Source: DASZTV01 sp036267875 (GTDB lineage: Bacteria; Actinomycetota; Actinomycetes; JAFAQI01). Taken from it: a stretch of DNA of 64,000 nt. The notes below the pieces were generated by a model. The model saw only the letters and a program-made list of their open reading frames with translations, ran no database searches and was not told where the DNA came from. Both the position numbers and the translations under genes were made by a program. Of the stretch, positions 43,739 through 51,697 are shown piece by piece. The DNA lies in contig DATAVE010000073.1 of assembly GCA_036267875.1 (NCBI GenBank), positions 41,208 through 105,207 on the forward strand. The letters run 5' to 3'. The first letter of the stretch is position 1. The number at the start of each line of letters is the position of its first letter.

Positions 43739-45952
43739 TTACAGGCCGAACAGGCCGATCTTCTTCTTGGCCTTCTTCGGGTCCACCTGGCTGGGCCGTG
43801 AGGCCCGCGGCGCGGAGTTGGACATCACCGGCCGGTCGTCGTCCTCCAGGCCGAGTGAGGAGAGCTCCCGTAGCAACGCGGCGGTGTCGGCGGCCTCGCC
43901 TCCCGGACGCATCGAAACCGGGCCGAGATCCGGCTCGTCGTGGTGCTCGGGTTCAGGATCGGCTACCACCGTGATGACCGGCTCCGGATCGGCGCTCGCG
44001 CTGTGGTGCAGCTCGGCGAGCATCGCGGATGCCTCAGCGGCCTGGTCGGCGAGTGCAGCGGCCGCGGCAAAGTCTTGCTCGTCGATCGCGGCGTGCTTGG
44101 CGGCGGTGTCCGCGGCAAGTGCCGCCTGCTCGTCGGCCACTCGCCGGGCTTCCTGAGCAAGCCGCTGCGCCTCGTCGGCGGCTGCGGCCTGGGCTTGCGC
44201 GGCGATCAGCGATGACTCGGCCTCGGCGCGCGCCGCCGCATCGCGGCTCTCGGCAGCGGCGCGTTCGGCCGCCTCTTGTGCTGCGGCTTCTTGCGCGGCT
44301 TGCTCGGCTGCCGCCTGCGCGGCCGCCGCTTGGTCGGCGACCTCTTGTGCGGCCTGCTGCTCCGCGAGCCGACGGGCAGCTTCCTCGGCCGCAGCCTGCT
44401 CGGCGGCGACGCGAGCAGCCTCAGCGGCCTGCTCCGCGGCTTCGCGTCGTGCCTGCTCTGCCGCGGCGGCCTGCTGCTCCGCGGCTTCGCGTCGTGCCTG
44501 CTCTGCCGCGGCGGCCTGCTGCTCGGCGAGCTGGGTGTCGGTCTGCTGCGCCTCGGCGCGCTCTGCCGCGTGACGAGCGGCTTGCTCGGTGGCGGCCTTG
44601 GCGAACTCTTCAGCGGCGCGACGGGCGGCGTCTTCCGAGGCGTGACGAGATGCTTCCTCGGCTTCGCGTGCGGCGACGCGGGCACGTTCGGTGTCGAGGT
44701 CGACGAGCTTGGGGGGAACGTCGAGGACATCGGCACGGGCATTGACGTCGTGGTCGGGACGTAGCGCCTCCGCGTCGGCCTGTGCGGAGGCCAGCTCGGC
44801 GGCGGCGGCGGCGCGCAACCGGCGGCGACGCTCGAGCTCCTGCTCGCCGTCGACCGTCGCGGCCTCTTTCACCTGCTTCGGCCGTTTGCGTACCTCGATC
44901 AGCGAGATGGCGTCGTCGTGGTCCTCGGGTGCGGGACCCAAGGCGTCGGCGAGGGCGCCGGAGACTCGGCCCATCGAGGCCGCGAACGTGTCGCCGCTTC
45001 GACGTACCGGGACTGTCAGGTTCGTGCCACCGTTGAGCTGGGCAGCCATGACATCCAGTTGAAGCGGGTTGGTTGCGGCGGCCGTCGCCTGGTGGCTGGT
45101 GACGTCGCTTGCGAGCCGGGCGAGCCGGGTCAACGCGTCGTCTCCGGGCTCGGGTTCGTCGGCGGCGCTGGCTGCGCCACCACTGCGCCCACTCAGGGCT
45201 TGGGCAAGTGCACTCGCGCCGTACACGTCAGCTGAGTCGTCATCGACGTCGCTGATGTCGACCAGGCCGGCGTCGACCAGAGTGACGAGCACCTGGCCCG
45301 CCTCGAACAGTGTGTACCCGCAGTCGTTGGCGAGCTCAGTGACGCTGCGTACCCCGTCGATCTTGCACAGCATCGACCAAGCGTCGCTGTCCAGCGTGGT
45401 TTCGGGGGCGCCGTCGCCGCGCGCCGACAGCACGGGGATTGCGTCGGGTGAGTTGACGACCGAGGAGATCTCTTCCCACTCGTAGCCGCGTTCCCGCAAC
45501 GTCTCGAGCAGCTCGACCACGGGCTGCGGCGGCCGGATGTCCTCGCGGATCTTCGCGTTCTTACGGAACTTCCAGCGGCCTTCGTTCCACTGCAGCAGAT
45601 CCCACAGGGCCTCGTGTAGCTGCTCCGTGACGAACTCCTGGATGACGTCCTCTTCGACGTAGCCGAGGTGGACGAGCAGCTCGCCAAGGTTCCACGCCGA
45701 CAGGTCGGTGCGCTGGGCCTCGAGGGCGTCGGAGAGCGCTTCGGGTGCCAGGACACCCGAGGAGACAAGCTTCGCGCCAAGGTCGGAACGCTGGTCGGGA
45801 GCGCTGATCCCGCAGATCATCCCGCTACGCAGAAACAGCTGGGCTTCGGCGCCGTCCGGCCGGTTCAGGATCACGCTGCCCGTCGCGGCGGAAGTGGCCA
45901 GATCGATCAGAACAGGGGCGAGCGAGCTGGCGCTGAGGTCGCCTTTGAGCAT
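43739..45952 (-). CDS. DUF4388/PATAN-like protein with very long alanine-rich coiled coil
   Basis: This 737-residue protein begins with a DUF4388-type domain (LKGDLSASSLAPVLIDLATS then GSVILNRPDGAEAQLFLRSG), found in bacterial response or phosphorelay proteins. A second helical segment follows (about 85-250, with a winged-helix-like stretch near 190-235). From about 380 to 640 it is a continuous Ala/Glu/Gln/Arg coiled coil. The C-terminus is acidic, with a basic KKAKKKIGLFGL tail. AAAGGAGGT lies just before the ATG. The protein looks like a structural or signalling hub. The partner is unknown. Confidence 0.75.
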   Translation of the reverse strand: MLKGDLSASSLAPVLIDLATSAATGSVILNRPDGAEAQLFLRSGMICGISAPDQRSDLGAKLVSSGVLAPEALSDALEAQRTDLSAWNLGELLVHLGYVEEDVIQEFVTEQLHEALWDLLQWNEGRWKFRKNAKIREDIRPPQPVVELLETLRERGYEWEEISSVVNSPDAIPVLSARGDGAPETTLDSDAWSMLCKIDGVRSVTELANDCGYTLFEAGQVLVTLVDAGLVDISDVDDDSADVYGASALAQALSGRSGGAASAADEPEPGDDALTRLARLASDVTSHQATAAATNPLQLDVMAAQLNGGTNLTVPVRRSGDTFAASMGRVSGALADALGPAPEDHDDAISLIEVRKRPKQVKEAATVDGEQELERRRRLRAAAAAELASAQADAEALRPDHDVNARADVLDVPPKLVDLDTERARVAAREAEEASRHASEDAARRAAEEFAKAATEQAARHAAERAEAQQTDTQLAEQQAAAAEQARREAAEQQAAAAEQARREAAEQAAEAARVAAEQAAAEEAARRLAEQQAAQEVADQAAAAQAAAEQAAQEAAAQEAAERAAAESRDAAARAEAESSLIAAQAQAAAADEAQRLAQEARRVADEQAALAADTAAKHAAIDEQDFAAAAALADQAAEASAMLAELHHSASADPEPVITVVADPEPEHHDEPDLGPVSMRPGGEAADTAALLRELSSLGLEDDDRPVMSNSAPRASRPSQVDPKKAKKKIGLFGL
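44431..44520 (-). repeat. 45-bp tandem repeat, two perfect copies, coding for 15-residue coiled-coil units
   Basis: Positions 44431-44475 and 44476-44520 are identical and encode two QQAAAAEQARREAAE units (15 codons each) in the coiled coil. Identity continues 4 nt further. Such perfect units suggest recent slippage or unequal recombination and may vary between strains. Confidence 0.85.
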
Positions 45953-46082
45953 CGACGACCTCCTTTACTGTCCCGCTGCCAGACCGCCCTTCATACCCTT
46001 CGGCACGCAAGGCCCAGTTGTTGAGCCATACGGACCAATCTCGCGCTCACGCGGGTTAGGACACGTGCCGAAGAGTGACAAC

Positions 46083-46142
46083 ATGAGCGTATTCGTCCTT
46101 GTGATGGACTCCGAATCGCCTTGGGCCCTGAAAGGCGTCTGA
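46083..46142 (+). CDS. Possible 19-residue leader peptide coupled to rsiG
   Basis: An ATG at 46083 opens a 19-codon frame ending in TGA at 46140-46142, whose last base is the A of the rsiG ATG (TGATG). The sequence is hydrophobic then acidic (VFVLVMDSESPW). It has no homology I can name. Such coupling could set RsiG translation, but the frame could also be chance. Confidence 0.3.
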   Translation: MSVFVLVMDSESPWALKGV

Positions 46143-46684
46143 TGACCCAGCCAGCAGCAGCACGCCGACTCGACCGGCTGCTCGCTCCGGAATATCTGTT
46201 CGGCCTGGCAAAGCGGCCGATCGAGGAGATCCGCGCGATGCGAGCCGAGACCGAACAGGAGGAGACGGATCTGTCATACCTGCGACGGCTGCTCCAGGGG
46301 CGACTGGACATCCTGCGCGCCGAGCAAGCCCGGCGTCGCGGCGAGGGCCCGGGTGGTTCGCTGATCGACTCGCTGCCGGCGATCCTCTCCGATGACCGGA
46401 CGGCGCCACGCGGGTTCGGGCGCCATGCGTCGGTCGAGCCGTCGGAGCTGAACTCACACCGTCGTTACGTCGAAGCGCTGGTCTCCGACAGCGAGGTGTC
46501 GGATCCGTCAAGGCACGACGACGACACGTTGGCCCGACTGGTCGACGTGCTTGATCGCGAGGAGCGGGACGTTTCGCGCAAGCGACGATCGGTGCAGGCA
46601 GTGATGGACGCGTGCAGTGCCGAGCTTGGTCGGCGCTATCGAGACGGCGCGGCGAACGTCACGGATCTTCTCCCCGACAGCTGA
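46142..46684 (+). CDS. rsiG: RsiG-type anti-sigma factor with two c-di-GMP-binding motifs
   Basis: This 180-residue helical protein carries two copies of the E(X)3S(X)2R(X)3Q(X)3D signature, exactly 100 residues apart: E41/S45/R48/Q52/D56 and E141/S145/R148/Q152/D156. In Streptomyces, RsiG (earlier AmfC) binds a c-di-GMP dimer through this pair of helices and holds the sigma factor WhiG. The two motifs and the length match that family. No whiG gene is in the window. The start at 46142 touches the stop of a 19-codon upstream frame. The stop codon lies at the left end of a palindromic repeat. Confidence 0.9.
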   Translation: MTQPAAARRLDRLLAPEYLFGLAKRPIEEIRAMRAETEQEETDLSYLRRLLQGRLDILRAEQARRRGEGPGGSLIDSLPAILSDDRTAPRGFGRHASVEPSELNSHRRYVEALVSDSEVSDPSRHDDDTLARLVDVLDREERDVSRKRRSVQAVMDACSAELGRRYRDGAANVTDLLPDS

Positions 46685-46736
46685 GCGCATGGCACATAGG
46701 TATCGCTCCGGCAGTAGTGATGTGCCATCCGCTCAG
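46681..46736. repeat. Palindromic repeat family copy 1, at the rsiG stop
   Basis: Two 17-nt arms, CTGAGCGCATGGCACAT (46681-46697) and ATGTGCCATCCGCTCAG (46720-46736), match at 16 of 17 positions around a 22-nt loop. The rsiG stop codon lies within the left arm. The internal 40 nt (46689-46728) are 39/40 identical, in inverted orientation, to 55201-55240. A related copy lies at 54081-54159. It may act as a terminator or as a mobile miniature element. Confidence 0.85.
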
Positions 46737-46751
46737 GTGCTTGCTGGGCGC

Positions 46752-46780
46752 TTGCAATAGTTAGCACTTGGGGTTACGCT
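46752..46780 (+). promoter_or_regulatory. Leaderless promoter of the XRE regulator
   Basis: TTGCAA (46752-46757) and TACGCT (46775-46780) are spaced by exactly 17 nt, and the GTG start follows 7 nt later. The mRNA would begin at or very near the start codon. No ribosome site is seen, which agrees with a leaderless gene. Confidence 0.6.
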
Positions 46781-46787
46781 CTGATTC

Positions 46788-47267
46788 GTGGCCAAGTTGG
46801 ACGTCCGCAACCTCGGGGATTACATCCGCGAGCAGCGGTCCGCGGCGCAGATCTCGCTGCGGCAGCTGGCCAGCCTGGCCGGGGTATCCAACCCCTACCT
46901 CAGCCAGATCGAGCGCGGGCTGCGCAAGCCGAGCGCGGAGATCCTGCAGCAGATTGCGAAGGCGCTGCGCATCTCCGCCGAGGCGTTGTATGTGCAGGCC
47001 GGCATCCTCGAGGAACGGTACGGCGACAGTGATGTGCCGGCCGCAATCCTCAGCGATGCACACCTTGCAGAGCGTCAGAAGCAGGTGCTGCTCGAGTTGT
47101 ACGAGGCCTATCGACGTGAGAGTGAAGCCCGAAGTGGGCACACCGACGAGGTGAAGCCCGAGGCTGCACAGCCCGATCCTGGGTCGCCCGCGACGTCCCG
47201 GACAAGGACGGCGCGGCGCGCGAAGGCCACCCCGACCGTCGACGAGAGCTCAGATTCCTCGACCTAG
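46788..47267 (+). CDS. XRE-family transcriptional regulator
   Basis: This 159-residue protein has an N-terminal HTH_XRE domain (about 8-63: LGDYIREQRSAAQISLRQLA, SNPYLSQIERGLRKP), a short helical region and a Lys/Ser/Pro-rich C-terminus. It resembles the M. tuberculosis Rv0474-type regulator that stands immediately before hbhA in mycobacteria. The next gene here is HbhA-like, so the gene order is conserved. It starts with GTG and is probably leaderless. Confidence 0.87.
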   Translation: MAKLDVRNLGDYIREQRSAAQISLRQLASLAGVSNPYLSQIERGLRKPSAEILQQIAKALRISAEALYVQAGILEERYGDSDVPAAILSDAHLAERQKQVLLELYEAYRRESEARSGHTDEVKPEAAQPDPGSPATSRTRTARRAKATPTVDESSDSST

Positions 47268-47367
47268 CAACAGGTTGTTGCAAGCAGTTCCACTCACACC
47301 ACCGACACGTTCGTCTGAGTGCCGCCCGCCCGGCGGTGCCGACTCGGTACCTGGAGGTCCGAAAACC

Positions 47368-48084
47368 ATGCCATCCGTTCCCACGATCGACACCCTGCGC
47401 ATCGACACTCTGCGCATCGACACCAAGCCGCTGTACGCAATCGCCGGCGCCGGTGACTTCGCCGTCGAGACGCTGCGTGCTCGCGCCACCGTCCTGCAGT
47501 CCCAGGTCAAGGGCCTGCCGTCGCGTGCCCAGACCCGTCGGGTCGAGGTAACCAAGCAGGCCCAGTCGCTTCCGACCGAGCTTCGCAAGCAGGTCACCGA
47601 GATCCCGACCACGCTGCGTAAGCAGCAGGACACGCTGCTCAAGCAGGCGCAGTCGCTTCCGACCGAGCTTCGCAAGCAGGTCACCGAGGCTCCGACATCG
47701 CTGCGCAAGCAGGTCGAGGAGCTCCCGGCCGCGCTGCGCAAGCAGCAGCTCAGCGTCCGCAAGCAGGTCGAGGACCTGACGGCCAGCGTTCGCAAGCAGG
47801 CCGACGAGCTCGGTGCGCGAGTCGCTTCGACGTACGCCGACTTCGCTGACCGTGGCGAGAAGGTCGTCGCCGGTCTGCGTGGCGACGCCGTGAAGACCGC
47901 GGACGCTCCGACCGCCAAGAAGCCCAGCACCAAGCCGGCGACCCGCAAGCCCGCGGCCGCCAAGGCCAATGCGACCGACGGCCCGGCGGCCCCCACCGCA
48001 GCACCCACGCCGTCGCCCGTGACGACCACGACGCCGGAGTTCTCGGCGACGCCGATCGACGCTGACGAGACCCCCAGCCTCTAA
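47368..48084 (+). CDS. HbhA-like coiled-coil repeat protein
   Basis: This 238-residue protein has an N-terminal segment ending in a hydrophobic stretch (KPLYAIAGAGDFAVETLRAR). A long Gln/Leu-rich coiled coil with 29-residue repeats follows, then a Lys/Ala/Pro-rich tail (KKPSTKPATRKPAAAK). Tail composition and position after an Rv0474-like gene resemble heparin-binding haemagglutinin HbhA of mycobacteria, which has a Lys-rich adhesin tail. Surface localisation is inferred from the family. GGAGG lies 9 nt before ATG 47368. A strong hairpin terminator follows at 48098-48142. Confidence 0.72.
   Translation: MPSVPTIDTLRIDTLRIDTKPLYAIAGAGDFAVETLRARATVLQSQVKGLPSRAQTRRVEVTKQAQSLPTELRKQVTEIPTTLRKQQDTLLKQAQSLPTELRKQVTEAPTSLRKQVEELPAALRKQQLSVRKQVEDLTASVRKQADELGARVASTYADFADRGEKVVAGLRGDAVKTADAPTAKKPSTKPATRKPAAAKANATDGPAAPTAAPTPSPVTTTTPEFSATPIDADETPSL
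47554..47688 (+). repeat. 48-bp near-identical direct repeats in the HbhA-like gene
   Basis: Positions 47554-47601 and 47641-47688 are identical except for one base and lie 87 nt (29 codons) apart. They code for the repeated KQAQSLPTELRKQVTE unit. Together with the shorter degenerate copies downstream they make an imperfect repeat array in the coiled coil. Confidence 0.85.
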
Positions 48085-48097
48085 GCGCTAGCCCAGT

Positions 48098-48142
48098 CAC
48101 AAACGGTCCCCGGCGGGTATGAGCCGCCGGGGACCGTTTGTG
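48098..48142. terminator. Strong hairpin terminator after the HbhA-like gene
   Basis: A perfect 19-bp stem (CACAAACGGTCCCCGGCGG, 48098-48116, with its complement 48124-48142) closes a 7-nt loop. It lies 14 nt after the HbhA-like stop and 40 nt before the next gene. There is no long U tract, as is common for actinobacterial terminators. Confidence 0.85.
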
Positions 48143-48182
48143 TTCTCAGGTCGCTCAGCTGTTGCAGGTGCACGATGGACCG

Positions 48183-48983
48183 ATGGGCATGGACGCTGGC
48201 TGGGTAGCACCGCAGCCGGCCGAGCCGTCTGAGCCGTCTGAGCCGCACACTCCACGGGCCGAGGGAGCGTGGGCAAGGCTCAAGCAGGCGCTTGCCCCGT
48301 TCGCCGGCCTCGCGGCGCTCCTGGCGAAGTTCAAGTCGGTGCTGTTCGTCGGCTCGATGGCCGTATCGATCGCGGCGTATGCGCAGCTGTGGGGCTGGCG
48401 CTACGCCGCCGGCTTCGTCGGGCTGATCCTGATCCACGAGCTCGGTCACGTCATCGCATTGCGCGCACGGGGGATCAAAGCCAACGCACTGGTGTTCATT
48501 CCGCTGCTGGGCGCGTTCACCAGTTGGCAGCCCACCGAACGGCGGCCATACCAGGAAGCCGAGACCGCGCTCGCTGGGCCGATCATCGGTACGGTCGGCG
48601 CGCTTGCTTTCGCGATCTATGGCCATTCGCAGGACTCAGGACTGCTGCGCGCGCTTGCCTTCACCGGCCTGTTGATCAATCTGATCAACCTGCTTCCGCT
48701 CGTCCCGCTCGATGGCGGTCGGGTAGCGGACCTGCTCTACCCGTGGGTGTGGGCGGTCGTTGGGGTCGGACTGGTCGGCTACCTCGTCGTTCACTTCGAG
48801 CCGATCGTTTTGATCATCCTGCTGCTGGTCGGCTACGAGCTCTACACGAAGCTGCGTCACCGAGAGCGGCGCGCCGAAGTCGAGGCCCGGCTGCGGCTTC
48901 GACTCTCACTCACCTACCTCGCCTTGCTGGTCGTGATCGCGGTCGGGTTGCACGCGACCTACGTCGCGCGTCACGTCCGCTGA
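48183..48983 (+). CDS. Site-2 protease family (M50) membrane metalloprotease
   Basis: This 266-residue protein has about six membrane helices. The zinc-binding HELGHV is in a membrane segment (VGLILIHELGHVIALRARG), and the second metal motif is LVPLDGGRVADLL. An N-terminal acidic/Pro-rich region of about 40 residues (including PSEPSEP) precedes the first helix. It would cleave transmembrane proteins, such as anti-sigma factors. The ATG at 48183 is chosen, with ATG 48189 as the alternative. It is followed by a putative glycosyltransferase 18 nt later. Confidence 0.85.
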   Translation: MGMDAGWVAPQPAEPSEPSEPHTPRAEGAWARLKQALAPFAGLAALLAKFKSVLFVGSMAVSIAAYAQLWGWRYAAGFVGLILIHELGHVIALRARGIKANALVFIPLLGAFTSWQPTERRPYQEAETALAGPIIGTVGALAFAIYGHSQDSGLLRALAFTGLLINLINLLPLVPLDGGRVADLLYPWVWAVVGVGLVGYLVVHFEPIVLIILLLVGYELYTKLRHRERRAEVEARLRLRLSLTYLALLVVIAVGLHATYVARHVR

Positions 48984-49001
48984 ACCGTTTAGCATCCAGC
49001 C

Positions 49002-49853
49002 ATGGCCGAGCGGGGCTGGTTCACCACGGCCTACGGCCCGAATCGCTATCACTGGATGGCGCAGAATCTCGCGCTTGCGATGCGCCGCCACATGCCCGGC
49101 GTGCCATCAGCGCTGATCACTGACGAGCCGAGCGCTACCGACAAGCGGCTCTTCGACGTCGTGGCGCCGCTGGATCTCAGCCGGGGCAGCGGAATGTGGC
49201 AGAAGTTCTGGCTGGACGACTACGCACCCTTCGACGAGTCGCTCTACATCGATAGCGACTGCCTTCCGGTCATGCCGATCGGTCACCTCTTCGACCTGTT
49301 CGCCGAAGTGCCTTTCGGGGTGGTCGGGCGCAATGGCACGCAGGCCGATCCGACGTTCCTCGAGTTCACCGTGAGCGACCTGTCGAAGCTGCCACCCGAG
49401 TGGCACTTCGACAGCTACCCCCTGTTCAACGGCGGGCTGTTCCTCATCCGCCGTAGCGACGAATGCCACCGGATCTTCGACGATGCGCGCTTCCTCTCCC
49501 AGCACTTCTTCGACTACGGGTTGCAGCCGCTCGGCAACGGCGAGATCAGCGACGAACCTGCGCTGTCGCTGGCGATGGCAAAGGCCGGGGTCCGCGCGAT
49601 CGACCGTGCGCCGATGCCGGTAATGCGGGTGACCGTCGCCGTCGGCGGATCCTTCAAGGTCGACGTCACGCGGCGGCGGCCGAGAGCCGACGCCCCGGCT
49701 CAGATCGTGCACTTCGCGGGCGGCGCAACCACCGGGCGGATCTACGGACGTGAGGCCCGAACCCTCCGACTCGTCGACCGAAGCGTTCCGTCCCGGGTCG
49801 CTCGTCCGATCGCGGCAGCGGTCACCAACGCCAAGGCGTTGCTGGCTCGCTAG
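49002..49853 (+). CDS. Putative GT-A (GT8-like) glycosyltransferase
   Basis: This 283-residue protein has a nucleotide-sugar-binding start (GWFTTAYGPNRYHWMAQNLA) and the DSDCLPVMPI motif, where DxD is the metal site of GT-A enzymes. FNGGLFLIRRSDE and SDEPALSLAMAKAG correspond to the acceptor half. No membrane helix is present. The family call is from fold motifs only, and the sugar donor is unknown. It lies 18 nt after the M50 gene. Confidence 0.6.
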   Translation: MAERGWFTTAYGPNRYHWMAQNLALAMRRHMPGVPSALITDEPSATDKRLFDVVAPLDLSRGSGMWQKFWLDDYAPFDESLYIDSDCLPVMPIGHLFDLFAEVPFGVVGRNGTQADPTFLEFTVSDLSKLPPEWHFDSYPLFNGGLFLIRRSDECHRIFDDARFLSQHFFDYGLQPLGNGEISDEPALSLAMAKAGVRAIDRAPMPVMRVTVAVGGSFKVDVTRRRPRADAPAQIVHFAGGATTGRIYGREARTLRLVDRSVPSRVARPIAAAVTNAKALLAR

Positions 49854-49871
49854 CGATCGAGAGCTAGCGGA

Positions 49872-50390
49872 TCAGCGGTTGAGCCACTTGCCGCCGAACC
49901 ACATCAGCTCGTCGGAGAGCAGCTCGACGCCGATCCCGTCCGGATCACGCAGATAGATCGACTCGACGATGCCGCGCTGCGGCCCGTCGTAGGCAACGCC
50001 TGACTCGTCGAGCTTGGTACGAAGCAACGCATGAGTGTCTGGCGGTACCGAAATGGCAAGGTGCTGGACCCCGCCGATGCCCTCGGATAGCTGATCCAGT
50101 CCGAGCCCGGGGAAGTCGAAGAACCCGAGGAGCGTGTTGTTGCCGAGGTCGAAGAAGAAGTGGGTCGAGCCCGGGTAGTCGCGGTTCTCGACCAGCTCGA
50201 TCAGCGGGAAGCCGAGCAGACCTTGGTAGAAGGCGATCGTCTGCTCGACGTCACTACAGATCAGCGCGGCGTGGTGGATCCCGCGGCCGTTCGTCGCCGG
50301 GCGACTAGCCGGCGGCTCGACGTACCTGTCTCTTAGCTCGTCGCGGCGGGCGGCGAGGCGGGCCTGCTCAGCAGCGTCGGGAGCAACCAT
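49872..50390 (-). CDS. VOC-family (glyoxalase/dioxygenase fold) protein
   Basis: This protein of 172 residues has two betaalphabetabetabeta units with the metal-site residues His (GIHHAALICSD), His (GVQHLAISV) and Glu (GIGVELLSDE). The family includes glyoxalases, extradiol dioxygenases and antibiotic-resistance proteins. The two His and the Glu support a metal enzyme. The start is ATG 50390 and the gene is convergent with the GT-like gene. Confidence 0.84.
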   Translation of the reverse strand: MVAPDAAEQARLAARRDELRDRYVEPPASRPATNGRGIHHAALICSDVEQTIAFYQGLLGFPLIELVENRDYPGSTHFFFDLGNNTLLGFFDFPGLGLDQLSEGIGGVQHLAISVPPDTHALLRTKLDESGVAYDGPQRGIVESIYLRDPDGIGVELLSDELMWFGGKWLNR

Positions 50391-50407
50391 TCCTAGAGTC
50401 TGCCCCC

Positions 50408-51178
50408 ATGAGCGTCCTCGAGATCGACCAGGCCGACGTCTGGTTTGCCGACGGACCGCACGTACTGCGCGGTGTCTCACTCACCATCCGCGAGGGTGAG
50501 CACTGGGCGCTGATCGGTCCCAACGGGGCCGGGAAGTCGACGCTGCTCGCGTTGGCGTCCGCGCAGCGATTCCCCTCGCGCGGCACGGTGCGCATCCTCG
50601 ACCGGGAGATGGGCCGTGTTGATCTTCGCGAGCTGCGGCAGTCGATCGGGATCGTCGACGTCCGGCTGCGGCTGCCGGCGGAGCTGACCGTCGAGCGGTA
50701 TGTCGAGACCGGCGCGACGCAGACCGTGCAATGGCTGCGTCCTGTGGGCGAGGCAGCTCGAGAGCGGGTCGCCGAGCTGATCGTGAGGTTCGGGCTGTCC
50801 GACCTACGGGACCGCTCGATCGCGGTCTGCTCGCAGGGCGAACGTGGTCGTGCGCGGCTGGCTCGTTCACTGGTCGCGAAGCCGGCGCTGCTGCTGCTCG
50901 ACGAGCCCGCGTCGGGTCTGGACCTACCCGGTCGGGCGGACCTGCTCGCCGCCATCGAGTCGACCGCACGCGCCGAGCCACTGCTGGCAAGCATCACGGT
51001 CGCGCATCACCTCGAGGAGCTGCCGTCGACGACCACCCACGTCGCACTCATGCGTGAGGGCGTCCTCGTCGGACAGGGTGACGTCGCGCTATTAGGTGAC
51101 GAGGCGGCGTTGTCGGCTTGCTTCGGGCGTGCCGTGCGGGCCTACCGGATCGACGGTCGCTGGTTCGCGATCTCTTGA
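50408..51178 (+). CDS. ABC transporter ATP-binding protein (orphan)
   Basis: This 256-residue ATPase has Walker A GPNGAGKST, a signature CSQGERGRARLARSL that deviates slightly from LSGGQ, Walker B LLLLDEPASGLD and a switch His in ITVAHHLEEL. It has a single nucleotide-binding domain and no fused permease. No permease or binding-protein gene is adjacent, so its partner may be elsewhere or it may act in a non-transport role. It lies divergently 17 nt from the VOC gene. Confidence 0.87.
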   Translation: MSVLEIDQADVWFADGPHVLRGVSLTIREGEHWALIGPNGAGKSTLLALASAQRFPSRGTVRILDREMGRVDLRELRQSIGIVDVRLRLPAELTVERYVETGATQTVQWLRPVGEAARERVAELIVRFGLSDLRDRSIAVCSQGERGRARLARSLVAKPALLLLDEPASGLDLPGRADLLAAIESTARAEPLLASITVAHHLEELPSTTTHVALMREGVLVGQGDVALLGDEAALSACFGRAVRAYRIDGRWFAIS

Positions 51179-51185
51179 TTCGGCG

Positions 51186-51631
51186 TCAGTTGCCGAGGTA
51201 CTTGCTCACCGTGTTGCGCCAGGCCCTGCTCGGCAGCAATGTCGGCAGGGAGTTGCCGTCACGGGTCACCTGTACGTCGGTGCAGGCGCTTTCCGTTGCC
51301 TTCCAGAGGTGATGCGCGCCCTGGAAGCTGACGATCGTCGTCGGTCCGCCTGCGATGTCGCAGTGGATGGTGTTGCGTGGCTCCGGCGTCAGCGCGTTGA
51401 ACAGCGTGATGAGCCGGGTCGCGCCCGCGCCCCTGCGAGGCGGGCGTGCGCAGCTCCCGAACCGTTCTCGTACATCACCTCGGCGGTGTGAAGCGACGTG
51501 GGCACGTGCTCGGCTGCCGGACGGTTCGTGGCACCTGCCGCGGCACCGGCTGGCGTGGCGGCGATACCTCCGGCAGTGGTCAACATGCCGACCGCTGCGA
51601 TCGCCGTAACGGTTGCTCGTGCAGTGTTCAT
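51186..51631 (-). pseudogene. Secreted small protein with an apparent frameshift
   Basis: The ATG at 51631 (GGAG 5 nt upstream) begins a clear signal peptide (MNTARATVTAIAAVGMLTTA to an AAA-type cleavage region). After EVMYENGSGAAHARL the frame runs into a short stop-terminated tail. The next frame carries on with plausible protein sequence (LITLFNALTPEPRNTIHCD) to 51186. A single base change in the G/C-rich run near 51425-51450 would join the two. It is either a sequencing error or an inactive gene. The tail has two Cys (IHCD and SACTDV). Confidence 0.5.
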
Positions 51632-51697
51632 CTCGCTCCACCTCATGGTCGTGAGACGTCCGTACCCGCCAGCAGGTTCCCGTACGCTCGATCCACG

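Noticed and set aside
44431..44520. Possible CRISPR or minisatellite in the DUF4388 gene
   Set aside because: The two 45-bp units are perfect tandem repeats without spacers, lie in frame and encode coiled coil.
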